Below, piece by piece: positions 7,789 to 17,698 of a stretch of DNA of 64,000 bases (its first letter is position 1; each line of letters begins with the position of its first letter). A model generated the notes under the pieces. The model was given only the letters and a program-made list of their open reading frames with translations, did no database searches and was not told the DNA's origin. The DNA is from Pseudomonas fluorescens (GTDB lineage Bacteria; Pseudomonadota; Gammaproteobacteria; Pseudomonadales; Pseudomonadaceae): assembly GCF_900636825.1 (NCBI RefSeq), contig NZ_LR134318.1, forward strand, positions 5,069,501-5,133,500, given 5' to 3'. A program made the translations under genes and the position numbers.

Positions 7789-10612
7789 AGTGACGAACCT
7801 CGCCAGCGCCGCTGATGTTATCGACGCAACGCCCGCAGATTTCCGGATGCTCCGGATTCACGCCGACGTCTTCGCGGCAATGCCAGCAACGTGCGCATTT
7901 CGGGAACGCCGATTTGACGATCTTCAGTTTCAGACCGCCGACTTCGGTGGTCACTGCATCGGCCGGAGCCTGAACGAACGGCGCGACGCTGGCAGTCGAC
8001 GTGATCAAGACGAAGCGCAGTTCGTTGCTCAACTTCGCCAGATCGGCGCTCAGCGCCTCTTCGGCAAACAGCGTCACTTCGGCCTGCAGGTTGCCACCGA
8101 CGGCCTTCGCCGCGCGCTGGATTTCCATTTCCTTGTTGACCGCGACTTTCACTTCCATGATGCGATCCCAGTAGGCGCGCCCCAGCTCAAAGCCTTCTGG
8201 CAGCTCGGTCAGACCTTCATACCAGGTGTTGAGCATCACCGATTCGTTGCGCTCGCCCGGCAGGTATTGCCACAGCTCATCAGCAGTGAAGGCGAGGATC
8301 GGTGCGATCCAGCGCACCAGCGCTTCAGAGATGTGGAACAGCGCGGTCTGGCACGAGCGGCGTGCCTTGCTGTCGGCGCCGGTGGTGTACTGGCGATCCT
8401 TGATGATGTCGAGGTAGAAACCGCCCAGCTCCTGCACGCAGAAGTTGTGGATCTTCGAGTACACGTTCCAGAAACGGTATTCGCCGTAGTGCTCTTGCAA
8501 CTCGCGTTGCAGCAGCAGCGTGCGGTCCACCGCCCAACGATCCAGTGCCAGCATGTCTTCGGCCGGCAGCAGATCAGTGGCAGGATTGAAACCGGTCAGG
8601 TTGGAGAGCAGGAAACGCGCGGTGTTGCGGATACGACGATAGGCGTCGGCGCTGCGTTGCAGGATCTGCTCGGACACTGCCATTTCGCCGGAGTAGTCGG
8701 TCGACGCGACCCACAGACGCATGATGTCGGCGCCCAGGGTGTCGTTGACTTTTTGCGGCGCGATCACGTTGCCCAGCGATTTGGACATCTTGCGGCCGGA
8801 CTCGTCGACGGTGAAGCCGTGAGTCAGCAGCTCGCGGTACGGCGCGTGGTTGTCGATGGCGCAACCGGTCAGCAGGGACGAGTGGAACCAGCCACGGTGC
8901 TGGTCGGAACCTTCCAGGTACAGATCGGCGCGCGGGCCAGTCTCGTGACCCATCGGGTGCGAACCGCGCAGGACGTGCCAATGCGTGGTGCCTGAATCGA
9001 ACCAGACGTCGAGGGTGTCGCTGATCTTGTCGTACAGCGGTGCTTCGTCGCCGAGCAGTTCGGCAGCGTCCATCTTGAACCAGGCTTCGATGCCTTCGAC
9101 TTCAACGCGCTTGGCCACTTCTTCCATCAGTTCGACGGTGCGTGGGTGCAGCTCGCCGCTTTCCTTATTCAGGAAGAACGGGATCGGCACGCCCCAGTTG
9201 CGCTGACGCGAGATGCACCAGTCCGGACGATTGGCGATCATCGAGTGCAGGCGCGCCTGGCCCCAGGCCGGAACGAACTGGGTATCTTCGATAGCTTTGA
9301 GCGAGCGCACACGCAGGGTGTCGCCGCTGGTGGGTTCTTTGTCCATGCCGATGAACCACTGCGCGGTGGCGCGGTAGATCAGCGGGGTCTTGTGACGCCA
9401 GCAATGCATGTAGCTGTGTTCGATGACCGTGGTGTGCATCAACGCGCCGACTTCGGTCAGTTTTTCAACGATTGCCGGGTTGGCCTTCCAGATGAACTGG
9501 CCGCCGAAGAATTCCAGCGACGGCACGTACACGCCGTTGCTCTGCACCGGGTTAAGGATGTCGTCGTTGACCATGCCGTATTTCTTGCAGGTCACGAAGT
9601 CGTCCACGCCGTACGCCGGAGCGGAGTGAACCACGCCAGTGCCAGCGCCCAGTTCGACGTAGTCAGCCAGATACACCGGCGACAGACGGTCGTAGAACGG
9701 GTGGCGGAAGTTGATCAGCTCCAGTTCTTTACCGGTAGTGGTCGCAACGACCGAGCCTTCGATGCCGTAGCGCGTCAGGCAGGCTTCGACCAGTTCTTCA
9801 GCCAGCACCAGCAGTCTGTCGCCGATGTCGACCAAGGCATAGTTGAATTCCGGGTGCACGTTCAGCGCCTGGTTGGCCGGGATGGTCCACGGGGTGGTGG
9901 TCCAGATCACGATCGCAGCAGGTTTGCTCAGCGAGGCCAGACCGAAGGCGGCAGCCAGCTTGGCTTCGTCAGCGATCGGGAACGCGACGTCGATGGTCGA
10001 CGACTTCTTGTTCTCGTATTCGACTTCCGCTTCAGCCAGAGCCGAACCGCAGTCGAAGCACCAGTTCACCGGCTTGAGGCCCTTGAACACGAAACCGCCT
10101 TTGACGATTTCCGCGAGGGCGCGGATTTCACCGGCTTCGTTCTTGAAGTCCATAGTCTTGTACGGATTGGCGAAGTCGCCCAGCACGCCAAGACGGATGA
10201 ATTCGGACTTCTGCCCTTCGATCTGCTCGGTGGCGTAGGCACGGCACAGCTCGCGGGTTTTATCCGCGCCGAGGTTCTTGCCGTGGGTCACTTCAACCTT
10301 GTGCTCGATCGGCAGGCCGTGGCAGTCCCAACCCGGAACGTACGGCGCGTCGAAACCCGACAGGGTCTTCGAGCGGATGATCATGTCCTTGAGAATCTTG
10401 TTCAGTGCGTGACCGATGTGGATCGTGCCGTTGGCATACGGAGGGCCGTCATGCAGAACGAACTTCGGACGATCCTTGCCAATCTCGCGCAACTTTCCGT
10501 ACAGGCCAATACTGTCCCAGCGCTGCAGGATCTGCGGTTCGCGCTGTGGCAGGCCGGCCTTCATTGGGAAGGCGGTGTCCGGAAGGTTTAGCGTGGCTTT
10601 ATAGTCGGTCAT
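7781..10612 (-). CDS. ileS: Isoleucyl-tRNA synthetase
   Basis: 943 residues, the usual bacterial length. Class I motifs HIGH (residues 65-68, in GTIHIGHALNK) and KMSKS (near residue 607, in GRKMSKSLGN) are intact, and the C-terminal zinc finger CARCWHC...CGRC is complete. It charges tRNA-Ile. The start lies 13 nt after ribF. Overlap with lspA places it in the ribF-ispH operon. Confidence 0.98.
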   Translation of the reverse strand: MTDYKATLNLPDTAFPMKAGLPQREPQILQRWDSIGLYGKLREIGKDRPKFVLHDGPPYANGTIHIGHALNKILKDMIIRSKTLSGFDAPYVPGWDCHGLPIEHKVEVTHGKNLGADKTRELCRAYATEQIEGQKSEFIRLGVLGDFANPYKTMDFKNEAGEIRALAEIVKGGFVFKGLKPVNWCFDCGSALAEAEVEYENKKSSTIDVAFPIADEAKLAAAFGLASLSKPAAIVIWTTTPWTIPANQALNVHPEFNYALVDIGDRLLVLAEELVEACLTRYGIEGSVVATTTGKELELINFRHPFYDRLSPVYLADYVELGAGTGVVHSAPAYGVDDFVTCKKYGMVNDDILNPVQSNGVYVPSLEFFGGQFIWKANPAIVEKLTEVGALMHTTVIEHSYMHCWRHKTPLIYRATAQWFIGMDKEPTSGDTLRVRSLKAIEDTQFVPAWGQARLHSMIANRPDWCISRQRNWGVPIPFFLNKESGELHPRTVELMEEVAKRVEVEGIEAWFKMDAAELLGDEAPLYDKISDTLDVWFDSGTTHWHVLRGSHPMGHETGPRADLYLEGSDQHRGWFHSSLLTGCAIDNHAPYRELLTHGFTVDESGRKMSKSLGNVIAPQKVNDTLGADIMRLWVASTDYSGEMAVSEQILQRSADAYRRIRNTARFLLSNLTGFNPATDLLPAEDMLALDRWAVDRTLLLQRELQEHYGEYRFWNVYSKIHNFCVQELGGFYLDIIKDRQYTTGADSKARRSCQTALFHISEALVRWIAPILAFTADELWQYLPGERNESVMLNTWYEGLTELPEGFELGRAYWDRIMEVKVAVNKEMEIQRAAKAVGGNLQAEVTLFAEEALSADLAKLSNELRFVLITSTASVAPFVQAPADAVTTEVGGLKLKIVKSAFPKCARCWHCREDVGVNPEHPEICGRCVDNISGAGEVRHYA

Positions 10613-10625
10613 TTAAGGCTCTTCA

Positions 10626-11564
10626 TTAGCGATGGGCGCTAGGTGCGGCTAGTGCACGGGCGGTGGCGACATCCGCATTGATCGCCGTTTTCAGCGCCTC
10701 CAGGGAGGCGAAACGCTGCTCTTCACGCAGCTTTTGGTGGAAAACCACCGTCAAACGCCGGTCATACAGATCGCCGGCAAAATCTAAAAGATGGACTTCG
10801 AGGTGGGCCTTGCCGTCACCTTGTACCGTGGGCCGCACGCCAATGTTGGCGACGCCGGGCCAGGTTTTGCCGTCGATGTCGACATTCACCAGATAGACAC
10901 CGGTGAACGGCACGCGACGACGCTTGAGTTGTACGTTGGCCGTGGGTGTACCCAGTTGCCGGGCCAGTTTTTGCCCGTGCAGCACCCGACCGGCAATGCG
11001 GTACGGGCGGCCGAGCAAGCGTTCGGCCAGCGCGAAATCGGCAGCGGCCAAGGCATTTCGCACTTGCGTGCTGCTGACGCGAATACCGTCCAGCTCGACG
11101 GTTTGCGCCGCTTCAACGGTAAAACCGTGAACCTGCCCGGCCTGCATCAGAAAATCGAAATCGCCGAGGCGGTCGCAACCGAAGCGGAAATCGTCACCGA
11201 CCTCCAGATGCTGCACGCCGAGGCCATCGACCAGAATGGTATCGACGAACTCACTGGCGCTGAGCTTGCTCAAGCGCTGGTTGAATGCCAGGCACAACAC
11301 CCGGTCGACGCCTTCGGCAGCCAGCAATTGCAGCTTGTCGCGCAATCGCGCCAGACGCGCCGGAGCGGTGTCGGGCGCGAAGAACTCGCGCGGCTGTGGC
11401 TCGAAAATCACCACGCAGCTGGGTACACCCAACTCGAGCGCACGCTCACGCAGTCGGGCCAGGATCGCCTGGTGACCACGGTGAACACCGTCAAAGTTGC
11501 CAATAGTGGCGACGCAGCCCCGATGCTGGGGGCGCAAGTTGTGGAGGCCTCGAACCAGCTGCAT
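10626..11564 (-). CDS. ribF: Bifunctional riboflavin kinase/FAD synthetase
   Basis: 312 residues starting MQLVRGLHN at ATG 11564; further upstream in-frame sequence lacks conservation. The N-terminal adenylyltransferase domain has GNFDGVHRGHQ with the HxGH nucleotidyl-transfer motif near residue 27. The C-terminal flavokinase domain carries the PTANV motif. It makes FMN and FAD from riboflavin. It is probably the first gene of the ribF-ileS-lspA-fkpB-ispH operon; a TATAAT element sits at 11598-11593 upstream on the same strand. Confidence 0.95.
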   Translation of the reverse strand: MQLVRGLHNLRPQHRGCVATIGNFDGVHRGHQAILARLRERALELGVPSCVVIFEPQPREFFAPDTAPARLARLRDKLQLLAAEGVDRVLCLAFNQRLSKLSASEFVDTILVDGLGVQHLEVGDDFRFGCDRLGDFDFLMQAGQVHGFTVEAAQTVELDGIRVSSTQVRNALAAADFALAERLLGRPYRIAGRVLHGQKLARQLGTPTANVQLKRRRVPFTGVYLVNVDIDGKTWPGVANIGVRPTVQGDGKAHLEVHLLDFAGDLYDRRLTVVFHQKLREEQRFASLEALKTAINADVATARALAAPSAHR

Positions 11565-11592
11565 AACGCGCTTCTTGCTCATAAAGTGGTCG

Positions 11593-11598
11593 ATTATA
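11593..11598 (-). promoter_or_regulatory. Candidate -10 element for the ribF operon
   Basis: TATAAT reads on the minus strand 28 nt upstream of ribF. The -35 region (TGTCGT, 17 nt further) is weak. Confidence 0.45.
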
Positions 11599-11693
11599 AC
11601 CACACCCGACGGTCGACGACAGGCAACACCGTAACGCAAAGTGAACGAGCCGACAAAACTGCCGGCCCGGGCCTGTGGATAAACTGCAAAACC

Positions 11694-13232
11694 TTAGCTC
11701 AAGGCCTTGCGATTGAAATCGCGCAGACGGAAACCCAGCAGTAGCAACATGCCGAAATACGCCACTACGCCGGCAACCACCAGAGCGCCAAGACGCAGAA
11801 AGCGTTCAAGCATGTGGCCCTCATCCCACGCAGGCATGAAATGCATCCCGGCCAGCAACACAACCGACATCACGGCCACGGCGACAACCAGTTTGAAGCC
11901 GAATTTGCCCCAGCCCGGCTGCGGTTGATACATCTTCTGCTTGCGCAGTTGATAGAACAACAGACCAGCATTCAGGCAGGCACCGGCGCTGATCGCCAAC
12001 GCCAGACCGGCATGCGCCAACGGACCGATCAGCATCAAGTTGAACAATTGGGTGCACACCAGTGTGAAAATTGCGATTTTCACCGGCGTACGGATGTTCT
12101 GTTGCGCGTAAAAGCCCGGCGCGAGCACCTTGATCACGATGATTCCAAGAAGGCCGACGGAATAGGCGATCAACGCACGCTGGGTCATCTCGGCATCGAA
12201 GCCACTGAACTGACCGTACTGAAACAGCGAAACGGTCAGCGGCTCAGCCAGAATTCCCAGCGCCAGCGCGCATGGCAAGACCAGCACGAAACACAGACGC
12301 AGGCCCCAGTCGAGGATTCGCGAGTATTCATGGCGATCCTTGCTGGCGTAGGTTTTCGCCAGCGTCGGCAGCAGAATCGTGCCGAGCGCGACGCCGAGCA
12401 CGCCCGAGGGCAATTCCATCAGACGGTCGGCGTAATACATCCACGAGACTGAACCTGCGACCAGAAACGAGGCGAAGATGGTGTTGATGATCAGCGAGAT
12501 CTGGCTCACCGACACGCCGAGAATCGCCGGAAGCATTTGTTTCATCACCCGCCAGACGCCGGTATCGCGCAGATTCAGGCGCGGCAACACCAGCATGCCG
12601 ATCTTTTTCAGGTGCGGCAGTTGATAGAGCAATTGCGCCAGACCACCGACCAGCACCGCCCAGCCCAGGGCCATCACCGGTGGATCGAAGTACGGCGTGA
12701 GGAACAGCGAAAACACGATCATGCTGACATTGAGCAACGTCGGCACGAACGCCGGTACCGAAAATCGGTTCCATGTGTTGAGAATCGCACCCGCCAGGGA
12801 CGAGAGCGAAATCAGCAATATATAGGGGAACGTCACCCGCAACAGGTCGGAGGTGAGCTGGAATTTTTCCGGCGTGTCAGTGAAACCGGGGGCCGTGGCC
12901 CAGATGACCCAGGGCGCAGCGATCAAGCCCAGCGCTGTAACCACGGCCAGCACCAATGTCAGCAAACCAGAAACATAGGCAATGAAAGTGCGCGTCGCCT
13001 CTTCGCCCTGCTGACTTTTGTACTCTGCCAGGATCGGCACGAACGCCTGAGAAAATGCACCCTCGGCGAAGATCCGGCGCAGCAGATTGGGCAGTTTGAA
13101 GGCGATAAAGAAGGCGTCCGTCGCCATCCCGGCACCGAAAGTTCGGGCAATCAGCGTGTCACGAACAAATCCCAGAATCCGGGAAAGCATGGTAATAGAG
13201 CTGACGGCGGCCAACGATTTGAGCAGATTCAT
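11694..13232 (-). CDS. murJ: Lipid II flippase MurJ (MviN)
   Basis: 512 residues from ATG 13232 (MNLLKSLAAVSSITMLSRI); the in-frame extension to 13379 has no family likeness. About 14 membrane helices, MOP exporter superfamily, with the RTFGAG...TDAFFIAFKLPNLLRRIFAEGAF signature region at the N-terminus. It moves lipid II across the inner membrane for peptidoglycan synthesis. It is divergent from rpsT and upstream of ribF on the same strand, with a 129-nt gap. Confidence 0.96.
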   Translation of the reverse strand: MNLLKSLAAVSSITMLSRILGFVRDTLIARTFGAGMATDAFFIAFKLPNLLRRIFAEGAFSQAFVPILAEYKSQQGEEATRTFIAYVSGLLTLVLAVVTALGLIAAPWVIWATAPGFTDTPEKFQLTSDLLRVTFPYILLISLSSLAGAILNTWNRFSVPAFVPTLLNVSMIVFSLFLTPYFDPPVMALGWAVLVGGLAQLLYQLPHLKKIGMLVLPRLNLRDTGVWRVMKQMLPAILGVSVSQISLIINTIFASFLVAGSVSWMYYADRLMELPSGVLGVALGTILLPTLAKTYASKDRHEYSRILDWGLRLCFVLVLPCALALGILAEPLTVSLFQYGQFSGFDAEMTQRALIAYSVGLLGIIVIKVLAPGFYAQQNIRTPVKIAIFTLVCTQLFNLMLIGPLAHAGLALAISAGACLNAGLLFYQLRKQKMYQPQPGWGKFGFKLVVAVAVMSVVLLAGMHFMPAWDEGHMLERFLRLGALVVAGVVAYFGMLLLLGFRLRDFNRKALS

Positions 13233-13402
13233 TGAGGGAATGTGTGCCTGTCGATAAACAGCAGGCGAATAACGCGCCCACTTGTGCGATACTCCGCGCC
13301 GCAACAGCACAGAGCCAAAGCTCGCGAGTTTACAGGTCAAGCGCCGGAAATAAATATCCCGCCTCTTTATACCTACCACTTAGCGGAACGATTCAAGTGC
13401 CC

Positions 13403-13431
13403 TTGACAAGACAAGTCTTCATCGGCATGAT
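13403..13431 (+). promoter_or_regulatory. Sigma-70 promoter of rpsT
   Basis: -35 TTGACA (13403-13408), 17-nt spacer, -10 CATGAT (13426-13431). The start codon lies 54 nt downstream of the -10. Confidence 0.65.
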
Positions 13432-13484
13432 TCGCGGCCTATTTTGTTTGCTATTTCCTAAAAAGTCTTTCGAGGAGCTCGACG

Positions 13485-13757
13485 GTGGCCAACTCACCTT
13501 CCGCCAAAAAACGTGCAAAACAGGCTGAGAAGCGTCGCAGCCACAACGCCAGCCTGCGTTCCATGGTTCGTACCTACATCAAGAATGTAGTTAAAGCCAT
13601 CGACGCAAAAGACGCTGAAAAAGCTCAAGCTGCATACGTTCTGGCTGTGCCAGTTATCGACCGTATGGCCGATAAAGGCATCATCCACAAGAACAAGGCT
13701 GCTCGTCATAAGAGCCGTCTGAATGGCCACGTCAAGGCACTGAAAGAAGCTGCCTGA
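13485..13757 (+). CDS. rpsT: 30S ribosomal protein S20
   Basis: 90 residues from a GTG start at 13485 preceded by CGAGGAG. The sequence (ANSPSAKKRAKQAEKRRSHN at the start) is a lysine/arginine-rich S20 helix bundle protein that binds 16S rRNA early in 30S assembly. It is a single-gene unit with its own promoter and a strong terminator. A non-ATG start for rpsT is common and may limit translation for feedback control. Confidence 0.97.
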   Translation: MANSPSAKKRAKQAEKRRSHNASLRSMVRTYIKNVVKAIDAKDAEKAQAAYVLAVPVIDRMADKGIIHKNKAARHKSRLNGHVKALKEAA

Positions 13758-13771
13758 TCGACGTAGTCATT

Positions 13772-13799
13772 AAAAAACCGACCTTAGGGTCGGTTTTTT
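13772..13799 (+). terminator. Rho-independent terminator of rpsT
   Basis: Stem ACCGACC/GGTCGGT, 4-nt loop, followed by TTTTTT. Confidence 0.9.
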
Positions 13800-13834
13800 A
13801 TTGCCTGTAATTTAATAAATGCAGCGCAAAAAAA

Positions 13835-13925
13835 TGTAGGAGTGAGCCTGCTCGCGAATGCGATCTGCCAGTTGATAGCTCTATCGACTGACACGACCTC
13901 TTCGCGAGCAGGCTCGCTCCCACAT
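13835..13925. repeat. REP doublet (REPIN), GAGCCTGCTCGCGA family
   Basis: Inverted pair of REP units in the space between convergent rpsT and creA. Confidence 0.9.
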
Positions 13926-13939
13926 TTGTATCTGCGGGG

Positions 13940-14407
13940 TTACTGCTGGACCGGCACCCACGGCAGGATCGGGATCGCAGTGACCGCATTCTGCGGACTG
14001 CCTTCGATCAAGCGGTCGCTGTAGACCAGATACACCAGCGTGTTGCGCTTCTTGTCCAGGAAGCGCACCACCTGCATCGTTTTGAATACCAGCGAGGTGC
14101 GCTCCTTGAACACCTCATCGCCATCCTTCAGGTCACCCTTGAATTTGATCGGGCCGACCTGGCGACAGGCGATCGACGCTTCCGCACGATCCTCCGCCAG
14201 ACCCAGACCGCCCTTCACGCCACCGGTTTTAGCCCGCGACAGGTAGCACGTCACGCCCTCAACCTTGGGATCGTCAAAAGCCTCGACGACAATGCGGTCG
14301 TTCGGGCCAACGAACTTGAACACCGTCGACACCTGGCCGATTTCCTCGGCCGAGGCCAGCAATGGCAGCGCCATCAACAAGCCCAACAATCCTTTCGCTA
14401 AACGCAT
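13940..14407 (-). CDS. creA: CreA family periplasmic protein
   Basis: 155 residues with a clear signal peptide (MRLAKGLLGLLMALPLLASA|EE). The mature part, with EAFDDPKVEGVTCYLSRAKTG and a later cysteine in ASIACRQVGP, fits the CreA family; molecular function is unknown. It starts 10 nt after proB and is probably co-transcribed with it. The two cysteines may form a disulfide. Confidence 0.85.
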   Translation of the reverse strand: MRLAKGLLGLLMALPLLASAEEIGQVSTVFKFVGPNDRIVVEAFDDPKVEGVTCYLSRAKTGGVKGGLGLAEDRAEASIACRQVGPIKFKGDLKDGDEVFKERTSLVFKTMQVVRFLDKKRNTLVYLVYSDRLIEGSPQNAVTAIPILPWVPVQQ

Positions 14408-14417
14408 CGAGTTTTCC

Positions 14418-15536
14418 TTAGACCAGAATCAGATTGTCACGGTGGACCAGTTCCGGCTCCGCCATGTACCCCAGCACACCGACAATCGCGTCGGACGACT
14501 GACCGATGATTTTCTGCGCTTCCAGCGCACTGTAATTGGCCAAACCACGGGCAATCTCGCGACCATCCGGCGCCACGCAGACCACCATTTCACCGCGACG
14601 GAAACTGCCCTGAACCAGTTTGACGCCCACCGGCAGCAGGCTCTTGTTGCCTTTGGACAACGCGGACACCGCGCCATCATCCAGTACCAGCGTGCCACGC
14701 GTTTGCAGGTGCCCGGCCAACCATTGCTTGCGCGCCGCGAGCATGCCGCGCTCCGGCGACAGCAATGTACCGATGCGCTCGCCAGCCTTCAGGCGATCGA
14801 GCACACGCTCCAGACGCCCACCGACAATGATCGTGTGCGCACCGGAACGCGCGGCCAGACGCGCCGCACGCAACTTGGTCTGCATCCCGCCACGCCCCAG
14901 CGCACCCCCGGTGCCGCCAGCGACCGCATCGAGGCTCGGGTCATCGGCACGCGCTTCGTAAATCAGCTGAGCGTCGGGGTTATTGCGCGGATCAGCGTCG
15001 AACATACCGTCGCGATCCGTCAGGATGACCAGCAGATCCGCTTCGACCAGGTTGGCCACCAGCGCCGCCAGCGTATCGTTGTCGCCGAAACGGATCTCGT
15101 CAGTGACCACGGTGTCATTTTCGTTGATCACCGGAATCACTTTCAGCTCGACCAGTGCACGCAAGGTGCTGCGGGCATTGAGGTAACGCTTGCGGTCGGA
15201 GAGGTCGTCGTGCGTCAGCAGAATCTGCGCTGTGTGCCGGCCATGCTCGGCAAAGCTCGATTCCCACGCCTGCACCAACCCCATCTGACCGATAGCCGCG
15301 GCCGCCTGGAGCTCGTGCATCGCACTGGGTCGTGCGATCCAGCCCAAACGGCTCATGCCGGCCGCCACCGCCCCGGAGGACACCAGCACCAACTCGACGC
15401 CCGCCTCATGCAGCGCCACCATTTGTTCGACCCAGACGCTCATTGCCGCGCGATCTAGCCCTTTGCCATCAGCTGTCAGCAAAGCGCTGCCGATCTTCAC
15501 GACCCAACGCCGCGCACCTGTCACCTTGCTCCGCAT
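14418..15536 (-). CDS. proB: Glutamate 5-kinase
   Basis: 372 residues from ATG 15536. The N-terminal amino acid kinase domain begins WVVKIGSALLT and includes VSSGAVAAG; the C-terminal third is a PUA domain. It phosphorylates glutamate in the first step of proline synthesis and is usually feedback-inhibited by proline. A terminator-like stem separates it from obgE upstream, so it may have its own promoter despite the conserved order rplU-rpmA-obgE-proB. Confidence 0.97.
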   Translation of the reverse strand: MRSKVTGARRWVVKIGSALLTADGKGLDRAAMSVWVEQMVALHEAGVELVLVSSGAVAAGMSRLGWIARPSAMHELQAAAAIGQMGLVQAWESSFAEHGRHTAQILLTHDDLSDRKRYLNARSTLRALVELKVIPVINENDTVVTDEIRFGDNDTLAALVANLVEADLLVILTDRDGMFDADPRNNPDAQLIYEARADDPSLDAVAGGTGGALGRGGMQTKLRAARLAARSGAHTIIVGGRLERVLDRLKAGERIGTLLSPERGMLAARKQWLAGHLQTRGTLVLDDGAVSALSKGNKSLLPVGVKLVQGSFRRGEMVVCVAPDGREIARGLANYSALEAQKIIGQSSDAIVGVLGYMAEPELVHRDNLILV

Positions 15537-15631
15537 CATCTTCAACCTTAGCTTGAGGGCAGCGCGACCCAGCGCCGCCCGTGAAGTTATTCGTGGTTAT
15601 TCGTGATTAACAATCGATTTCCAGATACTAA

Positions 15632-15655
15632 AACGCCGCTCGATTGAGCGGCGTT
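15632..15655 (-). terminator. Terminator after obgE
   Basis: Stem AACGCCGCTC/GAGCGGCGTT with a 4-nt loop between obgE and proB; read on the minus strand it ends in a short T run. Confidence 0.7.
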
Positions 15656-15673
15656 CAAGTTTATCGCAACGGA

Positions 15674-16897
15674 TCAGTCGCGCACGTAAATGATTTCCGG
15701 ACCGTCTTCATCATCCACATCTTCTTCGTCCCAGTCATCGTCACCGATGTCATGGACCGACTTCACGCCGCTGCGACGCAGCGCACGCTTGTCATCCAGC
15801 GCCTGCAGTTGCGCGCGGGCTTCGTCTTCGATGCGCTGATCGAGATCAGCCAGCTCTTCCTTGTAAGCCGGGTCATTGGCCAGGCGATCGGCACGATCTT
15901 CCATGTAACGCATGATGTCGTGGCACAGACGCTCGGTACCGATCTTGGCGATCGCCGAGATCACGTAGACCGGACCAGTCCACTCAAGGCGATCAACGAT
16001 TTCCTTGACGCGCTCTTCGTGATCCTCTTCAAGGATCTGGTCGCATTTGTTCAGCACCAGCCAGCGATCACGCTCGGCCAGGGACGGGCTGAATTTGATC
16101 AGCTCGTTGACGATGACTTCAGCGGCATCCGGTGCACTGGAATCATCCAGCGGCGCCATGTCGACGAGGTGCAGCAGCAAACGCGTGCGCGCCAGGTGCT
16201 TGAGGAAGCGAATCCCCAGACCAGCGCCGTCGGAAGCGCCTTCGATCAGACCCGGAATGTCGGCAACGACAAAGCTTTTCCAGCGATCGACACTGACCAC
16301 GCCGAGGTTTGGCACCAGCGTGGTGAATGGGTAATCGGCGACTTTCGGCTTGGCGGCCGAGACCGAACGGATAAAGGTGCTTTTACCGGCGTTCGGCAAA
16401 CCCAGCAGGCCGACGTCGGCCAGCACTTTCATTTCCAGCTTGAGGTCACGCTGCTCACCCGGCTTACCCGGAGTGGTCTGGCGTGGCGCGCGGTTGGTAC
16501 TGGATTTGAAACGAGTGTTGCCCAGACCGTGCCAACCGCCCTGCACCACCATCAGTTTCTGCCCGGCCTTGGTCAGGTCGCCGATGACTTCCTGGGTAGC
16601 GGAGTCGATCACCGTGGTGCCGACCGGCACGCGCAGGATCAGGTCTTCACCTTTTTTGCCGGTGCAGTCGGTGCTGCCGCCGTTGGAGCCACGCTCGGCA
16701 TCGAAGTGCCGGGTGTAACGGTAGTCGACCAAGGTGTTGAGGTTTTCGTCGGCCATCATGTAGATGGAGCCGCCGTCACCGCCATCACCGCCGTTCGGGC
16801 CACCATTTTCGATGAACTTTTCCCGACGGAAACTCATGGCACCATTGCCGCCGTCACCAGCCTTTACGCGAATCGATACTTCATCAACAAACTTCAT
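15674..16897 (-). CDS. obgE: Obg/CgtA ribosome-assembly GTPase
   Basis: 407 residues from ATG 16897. N-terminal glycine-rich Obg fold (GDGGNGAMSFRREKF), then a G domain with G1 GLPNAGKSTF, G3 DIPGLIEGA and G4 NKCD, then a very acidic C-terminal tail (DDDWDEEDVDDEDG). It acts in late 50S assembly and the stringent response. It follows rpmA, with a terminator in the 193-nt gap. Confidence 0.97.
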   Translation of the reverse strand: MKFVDEVSIRVKAGDGGNGAMSFRREKFIENGGPNGGDGGDGGSIYMMADENLNTLVDYRYTRHFDAERGSNGGSTDCTGKKGEDLILRVPVGTTVIDSATQEVIGDLTKAGQKLMVVQGGWHGLGNTRFKSSTNRAPRQTTPGKPGEQRDLKLEMKVLADVGLLGLPNAGKSTFIRSVSAAKPKVADYPFTTLVPNLGVVSVDRWKSFVVADIPGLIEGASDGAGLGIRFLKHLARTRLLLHLVDMAPLDDSSAPDAAEVIVNELIKFSPSLAERDRWLVLNKCDQILEEDHEERVKEIVDRLEWTGPVYVISAIAKIGTERLCHDIMRYMEDRADRLANDPAYKEELADLDQRIEDEARAQLQALDDKRALRRSGVKSVHDIGDDDWDEEDVDDEDGPEIIYVRD

Positions 16898-17045
16898 AAC
16901 CAACGCCTCTCGCCGTACGGACGAGCCGAAAAACAATCAAGACATAAGACTCTTGCAAAAATGAGCGCAGCGACCCCAAAACACGACCTGCATCGCACGC
17001 CGACAGCCCATACAAACAGCTTTGCAAGAGACTCACCCCACAAAC

Positions 17046-17075
17046 GAAAAAGCCCCGTCGCGAGACAGGGCTTCT
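17046..17075 (-). terminator. Terminator after rpmA
   Basis: Minus-strand stem AGCCCTGTC/GACGGGGCT with loop TCGC and a TTTTT tail, 15 nt after the rpmA stop. Confidence 0.85.
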
Positions 17076-17090
17076 CCAGCGATTGCGCAA

Positions 17091-17348
17091 TTAAGCTGCG
17101 ACAACGCTCACGTAACGGCGGTTGAACGCGCCTTTTACTTCAAACTTGATCACGCCTTCGATTTTAGCGAAGAGGGTGTGATCTTTACCCATGCCAACAC
17201 CGTAACCGGCGTGGAATTGGGTGCCGCGCTGACGCACGATGATGTTGCCCGGAATGATTTTCTGGCCGCCATACATCTTGACGCCAAGGCGTTTGGCTTC
17301 TGAGTCGCGACCGTTACGGGTACTACCACCAGCTTTTTTGTGTGCCAT
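17091..17348 (-). CDS. rpmA: 50S ribosomal protein L27
   Basis: 85 residues, beginning MAHKKAGGSTRNGRDSEAKR, the conserved flexible N-terminus that reaches the peptidyl transferase centre. It is 35 nt downstream of rplU in the usual rplU-rpmA pair. Confidence 0.98.
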   Translation of the reverse strand: MAHKKAGGSTRNGRDSEAKRLGVKMYGGQKIIPGNIIVRQRGTQFHAGYGVGMGKDHTLFAKIEGVIKFEVKGAFNRRYVSVVAA

Positions 17349-17383
17349 GAGTTCAATTCTCCTAGTGAGGAATTAGGCTGTAA

Positions 17384-17698
17384 TTAAGCCTGAATACCGG
17401 TGATTTTGATCTCGGTGTACCACTGGCGGTGGCCCATACGCTTCATGTGGTGCTTACGACGACGGAACTTGATGATGCGGACTTTATCGTGACGACCTTG
17501 GGAGATCACTTCAGCCACAACGGTAGCACCAGCAACAACTGGAGCGCCGATATTCACGTCGTCACCGTTGGCAACCAACAGAACGCGATCAAAGGTAACG
17601 GATTCGCCGGTAGCGACTTCCAGTTTTTCGATCTTCAGGTATTCACCTGGGGCGACTTTGTACTGCTTGCCGCCAGTAACGATTACTGCATAAGACAT
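17384..17698 (-). CDS. rplU: 50S ribosomal protein L21
   Basis: 104 residues from ATG 17698. MSYAVIVTGGKQYKVAPGEY at the start and RRRKHHMKRMGHRQ near the end are hallmarks of L21, a 23S rRNA-binding protein. It is first in the rplU-rpmA unit. The promoter at 17830-17858 gives a 5' leader of about 125 nt. Confidence 0.98.
   Translation of the reverse strand: MSYAVIVTGGKQYKVAPGEYLKIEKLEVATGESVTFDRVLLVANGDDVNIGAPVVAGATVVAEVISQGRHDKVRIIKFRRRKHHMKRMGHRQWYTEIKITGIQA

Noticed and set aside
15644..17125. A 493-codon open frame antisense to obgE
   Set aside because: Strong evidence for obgE on the other strand; the antisense product has no recognisable domain.
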